A stretch of DNA of 6,878 nt from Nocardioides sp. (GTDB lineage: Bacteria > Actinomycetota > Actinomycetes > Propionibacteriales > Nocardioidaceae), in NCBI GenBank assembly GCA_003519585.1, contig DOWL01000005.1, positions 12,681 to 19,558 of the forward strand, written 5' to 3'. The translations under genes were made by a program, and so were the position numbers. The notes under the pieces are model-generated. The model did not search any database. It worked only from the letters and a program-made list of their open reading frames with translations, and had not been told where the DNA came from. Shown here piece after piece: positions 1 to 6,713 of the stretch; the first letter of the stretch is position 1; every line of letters begins with the position of its first letter.

Positions 1-956
1 CCGAGCGTGTCGGTGCCGCAGATGACGGTGAGCAATCCGGCCTGGGCGAGCTGCTCGACCAGTCGCCGGTAGCGCGGGAGCATCCCCGCGTGGTGGACGC
101 CGATGCCCTTCTTGAGCAGCTTCGACAGGGTCTTGCCGAAGCCAGCGGTGAAGCGGACACCGATCAGCCGCTCGGCGAGCGCGGGCCGCGGCGCGGGGAG
201 GTACTTCGCCTGCAGCAGTGAGGTCGCGTGTTCGACGGCGTCCTTCTGGGTGAAGTGCACGACGTACGCCGGCGCCTGGTGCGTCGTGACCAGCTCCTCC
301 AGCGTCTCGGCCAGCGGGGTGAGCGCCCAGCTGAAGGTGAGCGGCACCGGACGCTCGGCCTCGGTCACGGTGGCGGTCTCGCGGCCGGTACGCCGAGTCA
401 GGTCGGCCGCGAGCTCGGTGACGTCGCCCAGGGTGGCCGACATCAGCACGAACTGCGCCTGGGTCAGCTCCAGCAGGGGCACCTGCCAGGCCCAGCCGCG
501 GTCGGGCTCGGCGTAGTAGTGGAACTCGTCCATCACCACGAGCCCGACGTCGGCCGCCGGGCCCTCGCGCAGGGCGATGTTGGCCAGGATCTCGGCGGTG
601 CAGCAGATCACCGGGGCGTCAGCGTTCACCGAGGCATCACCGGTGAGCATGCCGACGTCGTCGGTGCCGAAGACCGCGCACAGATCGAAGAACTTCTCGC
701 TCACCAGCGCCTTGATGGGGGCGGTGTAGTAGGTGACCTGGTCCCGGGCGAGCGCCGCGGCGTGCGCCGCTACGGCGACCAGAGACTTGCCGGATCCGGT
801 CGGCGTCGCGAGGACGACGTTCGAGCCGGAGAGCAGCTCCAGCACCGCCTCGTCCTGGTGCGGGTAGAGCTCGAGTCCCTGCTCGGTCGCCCAGTCGAGG
901 ACGGCGGCGTACACGTCGTCGGGACTGTCACCCGCGCGGACCGAGAGGAGCGGCAT
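1..956 (-). CDS. DEAD/DEAH-box superfamily 2 helicase, DUF3516 type (partial; C-terminus outside window)
   Basis: An ATP-dependent RNA or DNA helicase whose first 318 residues are visible before the reading frame runs off the left edge. Motifs appear in the expected order: motif I ATPTGSGKS (residues 50-58, Walker A lysine K57), motif Ia TAPIKAL (78-84), GMLTGDAS (102-109), TAEIL (120-124), motif II DEFH (143-146, Walker B), motif III SAT (173-175), HHAGMLPRYR (288-297) and the beginning of motif V, CGTDTLG (313-319). The block QAPAYVVHFTQ (227-237) opens the second RecA-like domain. The closest family I recognise is the actinobacterial helicase with a C-terminal DUF3516 domain, usually a little over 800 residues, so about 500 residues should lie outside. 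Assignment to that family is from memory of its conserved core; the DUF3516 part itself is not visible. Its substrate is not established from sequence. The ATG overlaps the xerD stop by one base (TGATG) with no Shine-Dalgarno sequence, suggesting translational coupling as the last visible gene of the ald-xerD transcript. Confidence 0.93.
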   Translation of the reverse strand, partial: MPLLSVRAGDSPDDVYAAVLDWATEQGLELYPHQDEAVLELLSGSNVVLATPTGSGKSLVAVAAHAAALARDQVTYYTAPIKALVSEKFFDLCAVFGTDDVGMLTGDASVNADAPVICCTAEILANIALREGPAADVGLVVMDEFHYYAEPDRGWAWQVPLLELTQAQFVLMSATLGDVTELAADLTRRTGRETATVTEAERPVPLTFSWALTPLAETLEELVTTHQAPAYVVHFTQKDAVEHATSLLQAKYLPAPRPALAERLIGVRFTAGFGKTLSKLLKKGIGVHHAGMLPRYRRLVEQLAQAGLLTVICGTDTL

Positions 957-1879
957 CAGTCACGGGCCCGAGGGTGCGCGGCGGCGAACACCTCGCGGAG
1001 GCTGTCCACCGTGACCAAGGTGTAGACCTGGGTGGTGGTGACAGACGCGTGGCCGAGCAGTTCCTGCACGACGCGTACGTCGGCGCCCCCGTCGAGCAGG
1101 TGGGTCGCGAACGAGTGGCGCAGGGTGTGAGGCGAGACGTCGCGGGTGAGGCCGGCTCGCTCGGCCGCCCTGGTGAGCACCGCCCACGCCGACTGCCGCG
1201 AGAGCCGGCCACCGCGGGCGTTGAGGAACAGCGCGGGGGTGCCCTGGCCGGTGGAGACCAGCTCGGGGCGCCCTCGGACGAGGTAGGCGTCGACCGCGGC
1301 GAGGGCGTAGGAGCCGACCGGCACGATCCGCTGCTTGCCACCCTTGCCGCGCAGCAGCACGGCCTGGTCGACGGTGTCGAGGTCGTCGACGTCCAGCCCG
1401 ACCGCCTCCGAGATGCGGGCGCCGGTGCCGTAGAGCAGCTCCAGCAGGGCCCGGTCCCGCAGGGCGAGCGTGGTGCCCGGTGCGCCGGCCGCCTCGAGGA
1501 TCGCCTCGACGTCGGCCAGCGGCAGCGCCTTGGGCAGCCGCTTGGCGGGTGCCGGAGGCTTCACACCGCTGGCCGGGTCGACGGTGGCCAGCCCGTCGGC
1601 CAGCGCGAACTTGTGGAACCCGCGCACAGCCACCACCGTGCGGGCTGCCGAGGTCGAGCTCAACGGCGGGTGCTCGGCGTCCCCCTCGCGCAGCGCCATC
1701 AGGAAGCCCGAGACCGTCGCCTCGGTCACCTCGTCGAGCCGACTCACGCCGGCCCGGTCGAGGTGTTCGAGGTAGCGCCGTAGGTCGCGTCGGTACGACG
1801 ACAGCGTGTTGTCCGCCAGCCCACGCTCGACGCTGAGGTGGTCGAGGTAGGTGCGGACGGCCCGCACGAGCTCCGACAT
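956..1879 (-). CDS. xerD: Site-specific tyrosine recombinase XerD
   Basis: A tyrosine recombinase of 307 residues, close to the usual length of about 300. XerD with XerC resolves chromosome dimers at the dif site near the terminus at cell division. The N-terminal SAM-like DNA-binding domain spans about residues 1-90 ([17 protein letters not shown] at 17-33) and the catalytic domain about 115-300. All six catalytic residues are present: R155 (GTGARISEA), K179 (RGKGGK), H251 and R254 (HTLRH), H277 (LLGHASV) and nucleophile Y286 (TTTQVYT). Their mutual spacing equals that of E. coli XerD with a constant offset of seven residues, by my recollection of that numbering. The reading frame is open far upstream to 2845, but that extension runs antiparallel-frame through ald and is spurious; the ATG at 1879 gives the family N-terminus. 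It begins 32 bases after the ald stop without an obvious promoter or Shine-Dalgarno sequence, so it is probably cotranscribed with ald. XerC versus XerD identity rests on similarity and neighbourhood. Confidence 0.93.
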   Translation of the reverse strand: MSELVRAVRTYLDHLSVERGLADNTLSSYRRDLRRYLEHLDRAGVSRLDEVTEATVSGFLMALREGDAEHPPLSSTSAARTVVAVRGFHKFALADGLATVDPASGVKPPAPAKRLPKALPLADVEAILEAAGAPGTTLALRDRALLELLYGTGARISEAVGLDVDDLDTVDQAVLLRGKGGKQRIVPVGSYALAAVDAYLVRGRPELVSTGQGTPALFLNARGGRLSRQSAWAVLTRAAERAGLTRDVSPHTLRHSFATHLLDGGADVRVVQELLGHASVTTTQVYTLVTVDSLREVFAAAHPRARD

Positions 1880-1911
1880 TGCCGGAGGTGCGGGTACGGC
1901 GCTGTCGGTGG

Positions 1912-3036
1912 TTACGCCAGCACCTCGTCCGGGTCGACCGCGGCGATGTCGAGCGCCTCGCCGACGGGCTTGTTGGTCAGCTGTCCGGCGTGGGTGTTGA
2001 GCCCGAGCGCGAGGCTGTGGTCCTCGCTCAGGGCTCGTCGCCAACCCTTGTTGGCCAGCGCGACGGCGTAGGGCAGCGTGGCGTTGGTCAGCGCGTAGGT
2101 CGAGGTGTTGGGGACCGCGCCGGGCATGTTGGCCACGCAGTAGAACGTCGAGTTGTGCACCGGGTAGGTCGGCTCGGCGTGGGTGGTGGCGTGGGAGTCC
2201 TCGAAGCAGCCGCCCTGGTCGATGGCGATGTCGACCAGCACCGAACCGGGCTTCATCCGCGAGACCAGCTCGTTGGAGACCAGCTTGGGTGCCGCGGCGC
2301 CGGGGATCAGCACCGCACCGATGACCATGTCGGCCTCCAGCACCTGCTGCTCCAAGGCCAGCTTGGACGAAGCGAGCCCGTGGACCTGGTTGTTGTAGCG
2401 CCAGAACGACATCCGCAACTTGTCCAGGTCGGTGTCCAGCAACGTGACGTCGGCGCCCATGCCGAGCGCGATGTTCGCGGCGTTCTGACCCGACACCCCG
2501 GCCCCGATGATCACGACCTTCGCGTTGGCTACGCCACCGACCCCGCCCATCAGCACCCCACGGCCGCCCTGGGCCTTCATCATGAAGTACGCCCCGACCT
2601 GCGGCGCCAGACAGCCCGCCACCTCCGACATCGGGTACAGCAGCGGCAGCCCGCCCGAGGGCAGCTGCACCGTCTCGTAGGCGATGCCGGTGACCTTGCG
2701 GTCGATCAGCTCCTGGGTCAGCGGCTTGTCGGCGGCCAGGTGCAGGTAGGTGAACAGCGTCAACCCCTCCCGCATCCGGGCGTACTCCTCGGCCACCGGC
2801 TCCTTGACCTTCAGCACCAGGTCGACACCACCTTCGGTGCCCCACGCCTCCTCGGCGGTGCCCACGATCTTGGCGCCCGCGGAGACGTACTCCGCGTCCT
2901 GGATCGAGGACCCCACACCGGCGTCCTTCTGGATCACCACCTCGTGGCCATGAGCGACCAGCTCATGGACACCGATGGGCGTGATGGCCACGCGGTACTC
3001 GTGGTTCTTGACTTCCTTGGGAACTCCGATCAGCAC
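1912..3036 (-). CDS. ald: Alanine dehydrogenase (NAD-dependent)
   Basis: Cytoplasmic enzyme that interconverts L-alanine and pyruvate plus ammonia using NAD/NADH, linking nitrogen and carbon metabolism and NADH recycling. The 374 residues match the family length (M. tuberculosis Ald is 371). The N-terminus [16 protein letters not shown] (5-20) contains the substrate-binding R15. K78 in LKVKEP (75-80) and H99 in YLHLAA (97-102) are the pyruvate-contacting and catalytic residues. The Rossmann nucleotide-binding loop is GAGVSG (178-183), with D201 at the end of the next strand, the usual position for binding the NAD adenosine ribose. [10 protein letters not shown] (268-277) carries the conserved aspartates, and [15 protein letters not shown] (299-313) is a further family signature. 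The start is a GTG, supported by alignment with other Ald N-termini. It lies 10 bases after the Nudix stop with no Shine-Dalgarno sequence but with a -10-like TAATGT 7 bases upstream, so it may be leaderless. In mycobacteria Ald is controlled by the neighbouring Lrp-type regulator AldR; no such gene is present here. Confidence 0.97.
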   Translation of the reverse strand: MLIGVPKEVKNHEYRVAITPIGVHELVAHGHEVVIQKDAGVGSSIQDAEYVSAGAKIVGTAEEAWGTEGGVDLVLKVKEPVAEEYARMREGLTLFTYLHLAADKPLTQELIDRKVTGIAYETVQLPSGGLPLLYPMSEVAGCLAPQVGAYFMMKAQGGRGVLMGGVGGVANAKVVIIGAGVSGQNAANIALGMGADVTLLDTDLDKLRMSFWRYNNQVHGLASSKLALEQQVLEADMVIGAVLIPGAAAPKLVSNELVSRMKPGSVLVDIAIDQGGCFEDSHATTHAEPTYPVHNSTFYCVANMPGAVPNTSTYALTNATLPYAVALANKGWRRALSEDHSLALGLNTHAGQLTNKPVGEALDIAAVDPDEVLA

Positions 3037-3072
3037 GGGTCAGACATTAGCCGTCTCTCGCCGCTCTGCCGA
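3034..3072 (-). promoter_or_regulatory. Candidate promoter for leaderless ald, overlapping the Nudix stop codon
   Basis: On the minus strand the hexamer TAATGT (3049-3044) fits the actinobacterial -10 consensus TANNNT. A TCGGCA hexamer (3072-3067), matching TTGACA at four of six positions, lies upstream with a 17-base spacer. Counting the last T as -7 puts +1 at 3037, one base before the GTG start of ald at 3036, so the transcript would have essentially no leader. The TAA of this hexamer is also the stop codon of the Nudix gene. This is a pattern match; no transcription start data are available. Confidence 0.5.
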
Positions 3073-3652
3073 CCAGCCCCCGGGCCTGTGCGGTCAGTAC
3101 GGCGATCAGCACCGGCGCGTCCTCGACCCGCCCGTCGAGGCAGGCCGCGAGCAGGTCGGCGTACGGGACCCACAGGGTCTCCATGTCGGCCTCCTCGTGC
3201 ACCAGTTCGAAGTCGCTTCGGTCGCCGTCCGTGAGTCCCCTGGCGAGGAAGTAGGAGATTCGTTCGTCGGTGATGCCCGGCGAGCTGTACGCCGCCGTCA
3301 ACCCGGTCCAGTCGGCCGCCACGAGGCCCGCCTCCTCGAGCAGCTCCCGCTCGGCCGCGGCGCGCGGGTCCTCGCCCTCCTGGTCGAGGAGTCCGGCCGG
3401 TAGCTCCAGCATCCGTCGCCGAGCTGGGTGGCGGTACTGGCGCAGGCAGAGCACGCGCTCGTCGTCGTCCACGGCGAGCACGACGACGGCCCCCGGGTGC
3501 TCGAGCACGATCCGGGCGAACGGCGCCTCGTCCGGAGCCTCCGGACGCCGGACCAGGTCGGCGCGCAGGGCGAAGGGGAGCCCGGACCGGTAGAGGTCCT
3601 CGCTGCTCTCCACCGGCCAGTGCTCGGGGACGTCGGCTACCTGCTGTGTCAC
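3047..3652 (-). CDS. Nudix hydrolase, ADP-ribose pyrophosphatase (NudF/Rv1700-like)
   Basis: Predicted to hydrolyse ADP-ribose to AMP and ribose 5-phosphate in the cytoplasm, removing a reactive product of NAD turnover. The protein has 201 residues. The Nudix box runs from G87 to L110: G87, then E94, R102-E103-L104, E106-E107, G109-L110, with metal-binding glutamates E103, E106 and E107 intact. The segment ELPAGLLD (83-90) in front of the box and YSSPGITDE (122-130) and HEEADM (152-157) behind it are hallmarks of the ADP-ribose pyrophosphatase subgroup; the last motif supplies the catalytic glutamate. There are six rather than five residues between G87 and E94, which I recall also in the mycobacterial Rv1700 enzyme. 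The start is GTG at 3652. It is divergent from the aminopeptidase with only 23 bases between start codons, has no Shine-Dalgarno sequence, and is preceded by a TAGCGT -10-like hexamer. It is followed 10 bases later by ald. Activity on other nucleoside diphosphate sugars cannot be excluded. Confidence 0.93.
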   Translation of the reverse strand: MTQQVADVPEHWPVESSEDLYRSGLPFALRADLVRRPEAPDEAPFARIVLEHPGAVVVLAVDDDERVLCLRQYRHPARRRMLELPAGLLDQEGEDPRAAAERELLEEAGLVAADWTGLTAAYSSPGITDERISYFLARGLTDGDRSDFELVHEEADMETLWVPYADLLAACLDGRVEDAPVLIAVLTAQARGLVGRAARDG

Positions 3653-3665
3653 CCGGCGGACGCTA
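3652..3665 (-). promoter_or_regulatory. Candidate -10 element of leaderless Nudix promoter (left half of bidirectional promoter)
   Basis: Read on the minus strand, TAGCGT occupies 3665-3660 and fits TANNNT. It is 7 bases upstream of the GTG start at 3652, the same spacing as the ald hexamer. With the final T as -7, +1 falls at 3653, adjacent to the start codon. No convincing -35 is visible 16-18 bases further upstream. Its TA step (3665-3664) is shared with the oppositely directed hexamer for the aminopeptidase. Confidence 0.5.
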
Positions 3666-3676
3666 CCGTTCGGTCA
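3664..3676 (+). promoter_or_regulatory. Candidate -10 element of leaderless aminopeptidase promoter (right half of bidirectional promoter)
   Basis: TACCGT at 3664-3669 fits the actinobacterial -10 consensus TANNNT. Counting its last T as -7 places +1 exactly on the A of the ATG at 3676, so the mRNA would be leaderless. No good -35 hexamer is visible at a 16-19 base spacer. This placement is a reason to prefer the ATG at 3676 over the in-frame GTG at 3646, which would lie inside the divergent Nudix gene. Confidence 0.5.
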
Positions 3677-6129
3677 TGACGGACTCGGGCGCGACGCCGA
3701 CCAGTCTGACCGAGCACGAGGCTCGCGATCGGGCCGCGCTGCTCGACGTCGACCGCTACGACATCCGGATCGACCTGCGCGAACTCGCCGACGGCGAGCG
3801 TTGGCTCGCCACGTCGTCGATCGTCTTCTCCTGCCGGCGGCCCGGCACCTCGACGTTCGTCGACATCGATGGCGAGGTCCTCTCCGCCACCCTCAACGAC
3901 ATCGAGCTCGACGTGTCGAAACACGCCGGCGGCCGGCTGCCGCTACCGCGGCTGGCCGCCGAGAACATGCTGACCGTCTCCTCGGTGCAGACCGACACCG
4001 GTTCGGGCAACGCGATCCTGCGCAGCGTCGACCCACAAGACAAGCTGGTCTACGTCTGGAGCACGTTCGAGCCGGACGGTGCGCACCGCGCGTGGGCCTG
4101 CTTCGACCAGCCCGACCTCAAGGCGGTGCACGGGTTCCAGGTCAGCGCACCCACGGAGTGGACGGTCCTCAGCAACAGCGCAGCCGAGGTGGTGCTCGAC
4201 CGGGACGACGGCGGCCGGCTGTGGATCTTCGAGGACACACCGCGACTCTCGTCGTACGTCGTCGTGGTCAACGCCGGCCCGTTCCACGCGATGCGGGACT
4301 TCCGTGGTGGCTTCAGCCTGGGGCTCTACTGCCGGCAATCGCTGCGGCCGTTCCTGGAACGTGATGCCGCGGAGCTGTTCGAGCTCACCGAGCAGGGGCT
4401 GACCTTCTTCGGCGAGCGGTTCGCTCGGCCGTTCGGGCAGGAGCGCTACGACCAGGTCTTCGTGCCCGACTTCGGCGGCGCGATGGAGAACTGGGGCTGC
4501 ATCACCTGGGCCGACTCCTTCCTGCACCGCGTCCCCCCGACCTACGCCCAGCGCGGCTTCCGCGCGCTGGTGCTCCTGCACGAGATGGCGCACCAGTGGT
4601 TCGGCGACCTGGTGACCATGCGCTGGTGGGACGACCTCTGGCTCAACGAGGCGTTCGCCTCCTTCGCCTCGGCGTGGGCCTCGGTGTCGGCGACGGAGTT
4701 CACCGACGCCTGGGCCGCGTTCCTGGCCCAGGAGCAGCTGCCGGCCTACGAACAGGACGCCGGGCCGGCCAGCCATCCGATCCGGTCGGCCGTGCCGGAC
4801 GTCGACCACGCCTTCGCCAGCTTCGACGCCATCACCTACTTCAAGGGCCAGGCCGTCCTGCACCAGCTGATGGCCCTGCTCGGTGAGGACACGTTCGCCC
4901 AGGGTCTCCAGCGGTACTTCGACGCCCATGCCTGGGGCAACGCGACCCTCGACGACCTCATCGACGCCCTCGGCACCGCTGCGGGGCGCGACCTCTCGTC
5001 GTGGACCGCGTCCTGGCTGGACCGAGCAGGGACCGACACGATGAGCCTGGTCGGGACCACGCTCCTCACGTCCAGCCCCGACGGCGGTGAACCGCGCCGG
5101 CACGCGCTGCGGATCGGCTCCTACGCGCGTACACCGGACGGCCTGGCGCCGGTCGAGGTCCGTGCCCTCGAGACCGCGGGCACCACGACGTTCCTGCTCG
5201 ACCTGCCGGTCGCCGACCTCCACCTCATCAACGACGGCGACCTGACCTTCGCGTCGGTCCGGGCCGACGAGCGGTCACTTTCGGTGCTGCTCGCGGAGGC
5301 CGCGCAGCTCCCCGACCCGGTGAACCGGGCGCTCGCCGTCAGCACCTGCTGGGACATGCTGTTCAAGGGCGAGCTGTCCACCGGAGACTTCCTCGACTGC
5401 GTGCTGGCGGTGCTGGCCACCGAGTCGAGCCCGGGTGTCGTCCAACCGCTGTTCACCCTGGCGCTGCGCGCAGCGGAGCAGTGGAGCCCCGCTGTGCTCG
5501 TGCCCCGTCGGCTGACCCGGCTCGCCGAGGTGGCCGCCGCCCGCGCCGACCAGCCGGAGCATCGGCTTCCGGCCCTGCAGACGCTGGCCGCTGCGGCGAC
5601 CGCACCCGAGCACTTCGAGTTGCTCGACGCGGCCGCCACCGACGACGTGGACCTGGCCTGGCGGGTCGAGGTCCGGCGGGCCTCACTCGGCCGGTACGAC
5701 GAGGCCGCCGTCGCAGCGCTGCTGGCGCGCGACCCCGACCCCGACGCCCGGGTGCGCGCGTGGGGCGTCTCGGCCGCCCGGCCGCTGGAGGAGGCCAAGG
5801 CCGAGGCCTGGGACCGGGTGTGGCGCGAGCGCGCCGTACCGGCTGGCCAGCCGCTGGTCGACTTCGCCCAGTGCTTCTGGCGACCGGTCCAGCACGAACT
5901 GGTGCTGCCGTGGGCGCACCGCTACCTCGACGAGGTGGCCGAGGTCTCCGGGGGCGGGCTGCTCGCCCTGAGCGGCCTGGTCAGACATATGCGTCCGACG
6001 ACCGCGGACCAGGAGTGGTTGGGCCGTGCGCAGGACCTGACCGAGGGCGACGCGCTGGCCCCGGCGATCCGCACAGTGGTCCGGATCGTCGCCGACCAGC
6101 TGACCCGGATGCTGGACGCGCGCGCGTGA
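3676..6129 (+). CDS. pepN: M1-family zinc aminopeptidase (aminopeptidase N-like)
   Basis: A cytoplasmic metallo-aminopeptidase of 817 residues that removes N-terminal residues from peptides in the last stage of protein turnover; no signal peptide or membrane segment is visible. The N-terminal beta-sandwich covers about residues 20-215. The thermolysin-like catalytic domain holds the exopeptidase motif GAMEN (268-272, E271 binding the free amino group), zinc ligands H302 and H306 in HEMAHQW with general base E303, the third ligand E325 in LWLNEAF, and transition-state tyrosine Y388 in DAITYFKGQ. Residues from about 520 to 815 form an alpha-helical ERAP1-type C-terminal domain. GAMEN is followed by WG rather than the AG I recall in the Streptomyces lividans type PepN, and the length is somewhat below the roughly 850 of that type, so this may be a second, divergent paralogue. 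The start chosen is ATG 3676, whose LTEHEARDRAALL (11-23) matches the family N-terminus; an in-frame GTG at 3646 is less likely. Its stop overlaps the next gene by four bases. Confidence 0.95.
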   Translation: MTDSGATPTSLTEHEARDRAALLDVDRYDIRIDLRELADGERWLATSSIVFSCRRPGTSTFVDIDGEVLSATLNDIELDVSKHAGGRLPLPRLAAENMLTVSSVQTDTGSGNAILRSVDPQDKLVYVWSTFEPDGAHRAWACFDQPDLKAVHGFQVSAPTEWTVLSNSAAEVVLDRDDGGRLWIFEDTPRLSSYVVVVNAGPFHAMRDFRGGFSLGLYCRQSLRPFLERDAAELFELTEQGLTFFGERFARPFGQERYDQVFVPDFGGAMENWGCITWADSFLHRVPPTYAQRGFRALVLLHEMAHQWFGDLVTMRWWDDLWLNEAFASFASAWASVSATEFTDAWAAFLAQEQLPAYEQDAGPASHPIRSAVPDVDHAFASFDAITYFKGQAVLHQLMALLGEDTFAQGLQRYFDAHAWGNATLDDLIDALGTAAGRDLSSWTASWLDRAGTDTMSLVGTTLLTSSPDGGEPRRHALRIGSYARTPDGLAPVEVRALETAGTTTFLLDLPVADLHLINDGDLTFASVRADERSLSVLLAEAAQLPDPVNRALAVSTCWDMLFKGELSTGDFLDCVLAVLATESSPGVVQPLFTLALRAAEQWSPAVLVPRRLTRLAEVAAARADQPEHRLPALQTLAAAATAPEHFELLDAAATDDVDLAWRVEVRRASLGRYDEAAVAALLARDPDPDARVRAWGVSAARPLEEAKAEAWDRVWRERAVPAGQPLVDFAQCFWRPVQHELVLPWAHRYLDEVAEVSGGGLLALSGLVRHMRPTTADQEWLGRAQDLTEGDALAPAIRTVVRIVADQLTRMLDARA

Positions 6130-6713
6130 CGCGCTGCCTGTTCGTCACCCATCCCGAGGTCGTCGTGGAGCCCCTGGTGCCCGTGACCCAGTGGTGGCTG
6201 TCCGACACGGGTCAGTCGCGTGCGCAGGCCTTCGCCCGATCGCTCGTCGGCCAGGGCTTCGACGCCGTCGTCTCCAGCACGGAGCGCAAGGCCGTCGACA
6301 CCGCCGAGATCCTCGGGACCGTCCTCGAGCTGCCGGTCGTCATGGACGAGGGGCTGGGCGAGAACGACCGGTCAGCAACAGGGTTCCTGCCTCCAGCGGA
6401 GTTCGAGCGGACGGCGGATCGCTTCTTCGCCCATCCCGGGGAGTCGGTCCGCGGCTGGGAGACCGCGGCGGCGGCCCAGGAGCGCATCGTCGCCGCCGTA
6501 CGGCGTCACCTCGCCGATCGTCCGGCGGCCGACCTCGTGTTCGTCGCCCACGGCGCCGTCGGCACACTGCTGCTCTGCGACCTGATGGCGCTGCCGATCA
6601 GCCGCGACCTCGACCAGCCCCGCCAGGGCTGCCGGTTCGCCTTCGACCCAACGACGTGGACCGCGGACGGGCCGTGGCAACCGCTGCCCCATGACCCCGA
6701 GGAGATGCTTTAG
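6126..6713 (+). CDS. Histidine phosphatase-superfamily protein with altered RHG motif
   Basis: A 195-residue protein with the histidine phosphatase (phosphoglycerate mutase-like) fold. The sequence keeps H9 (expected phosphohistidine) in [20 protein letters not shown] (25-37) as in the usual L-T-x-x-G-x-x-Q-A helix, second phosphate-binding arginine R54 in [14 protein letters not shown] (50-63), a candidate acid E79 in GLGEN (76-80) and second histidine H142 in [11 protein letters not shown] (140-150). The arginine and glycine that normally flank the first histidine (RHG) are replaced by T8 and P10, so a phosphate-binding residue is missing. I recall related proteins with a similar THP or SHP motif, so this is probably a subfamily rather than a sequencing error; the substrate is unknown. 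The start is a GTG inside GTGA, overlapping the aminopeptidase stop by four bases, which implies translational coupling and one transcript. A longer in-frame extension back to 5481 lies inside the aminopeptidase and is spurious. Its TAG overlaps the pyrG stop on the other strand. Confidence 0.88.
   Translation: MTRCLFVTHPEVVVEPLVPVTQWWLSDTGQSRAQAFARSLVGQGFDAVVSSTERKAVDTAEILGTVLELPVVMDEGLGENDRSATGFLPPAEFERTADRFFAHPGESVRGWETAAAAQERIVAAVRRHLADRPAADLVFVAHGAVGTLLLCDLMALPISRDLDQPRQGCRFAFDPTTWTADGPWQPLPHDPEEML

Noticed and set aside
228..1025. A 265-codon open frame on the plus strand opposite the helicase, and similar plus-strand frames at 974-1783
   Set aside because: They are antisense to the helicase and xerD, have no recognisable motifs, and the minus-strand genes account for the coding signal.
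1880..2845. A long in-frame N-terminal extension of xerD across ald
   Set aside because: The extension lies out of frame within ald and translates to a meaningless R/G-rich sequence. The ATG at 1879 gives the normal length and N-terminus.
1879..3234. A 451-codon open frame on the plus strand opposite ald and part of the Nudix gene
   Set aside because: Its translation is rich in R, G, H, V and Q with no domain pattern. It is the antisense shadow of GC-rich codons in ald, whose own frame carries a full set of family motifs.
3646..3675. An upstream in-frame GTG (3646) as the aminopeptidase start
   Set aside because: It would overlap the divergent Nudix start, adds ten residues without family similarity, and lies upstream of the -10 that places +1 at the ATG 3676.
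3943..5223. A 426-codon open frame on the minus strand opposite the aminopeptidase
   Set aside because: Low-complexity E, V, R, G and L-rich translation typical of antisense to a high-GC gene. The aminopeptidase frame on the other strand is unambiguous.
5481..6125. A long in-frame N-terminal extension of the phosphatase gene inside the aminopeptidase
   Set aside because: The extension is an arginine and glycine-rich shadow frame. The GTG at 6126 gives the typical family N-terminus and a GTGA coupling overlap.
6676..6690. Short GGCA-ACCGC-TGCC hairpin near the end of the phosphatase gene
   Set aside because: A four-base stem inside coding sequence without a T run is expected by chance in this GC-rich DNA.
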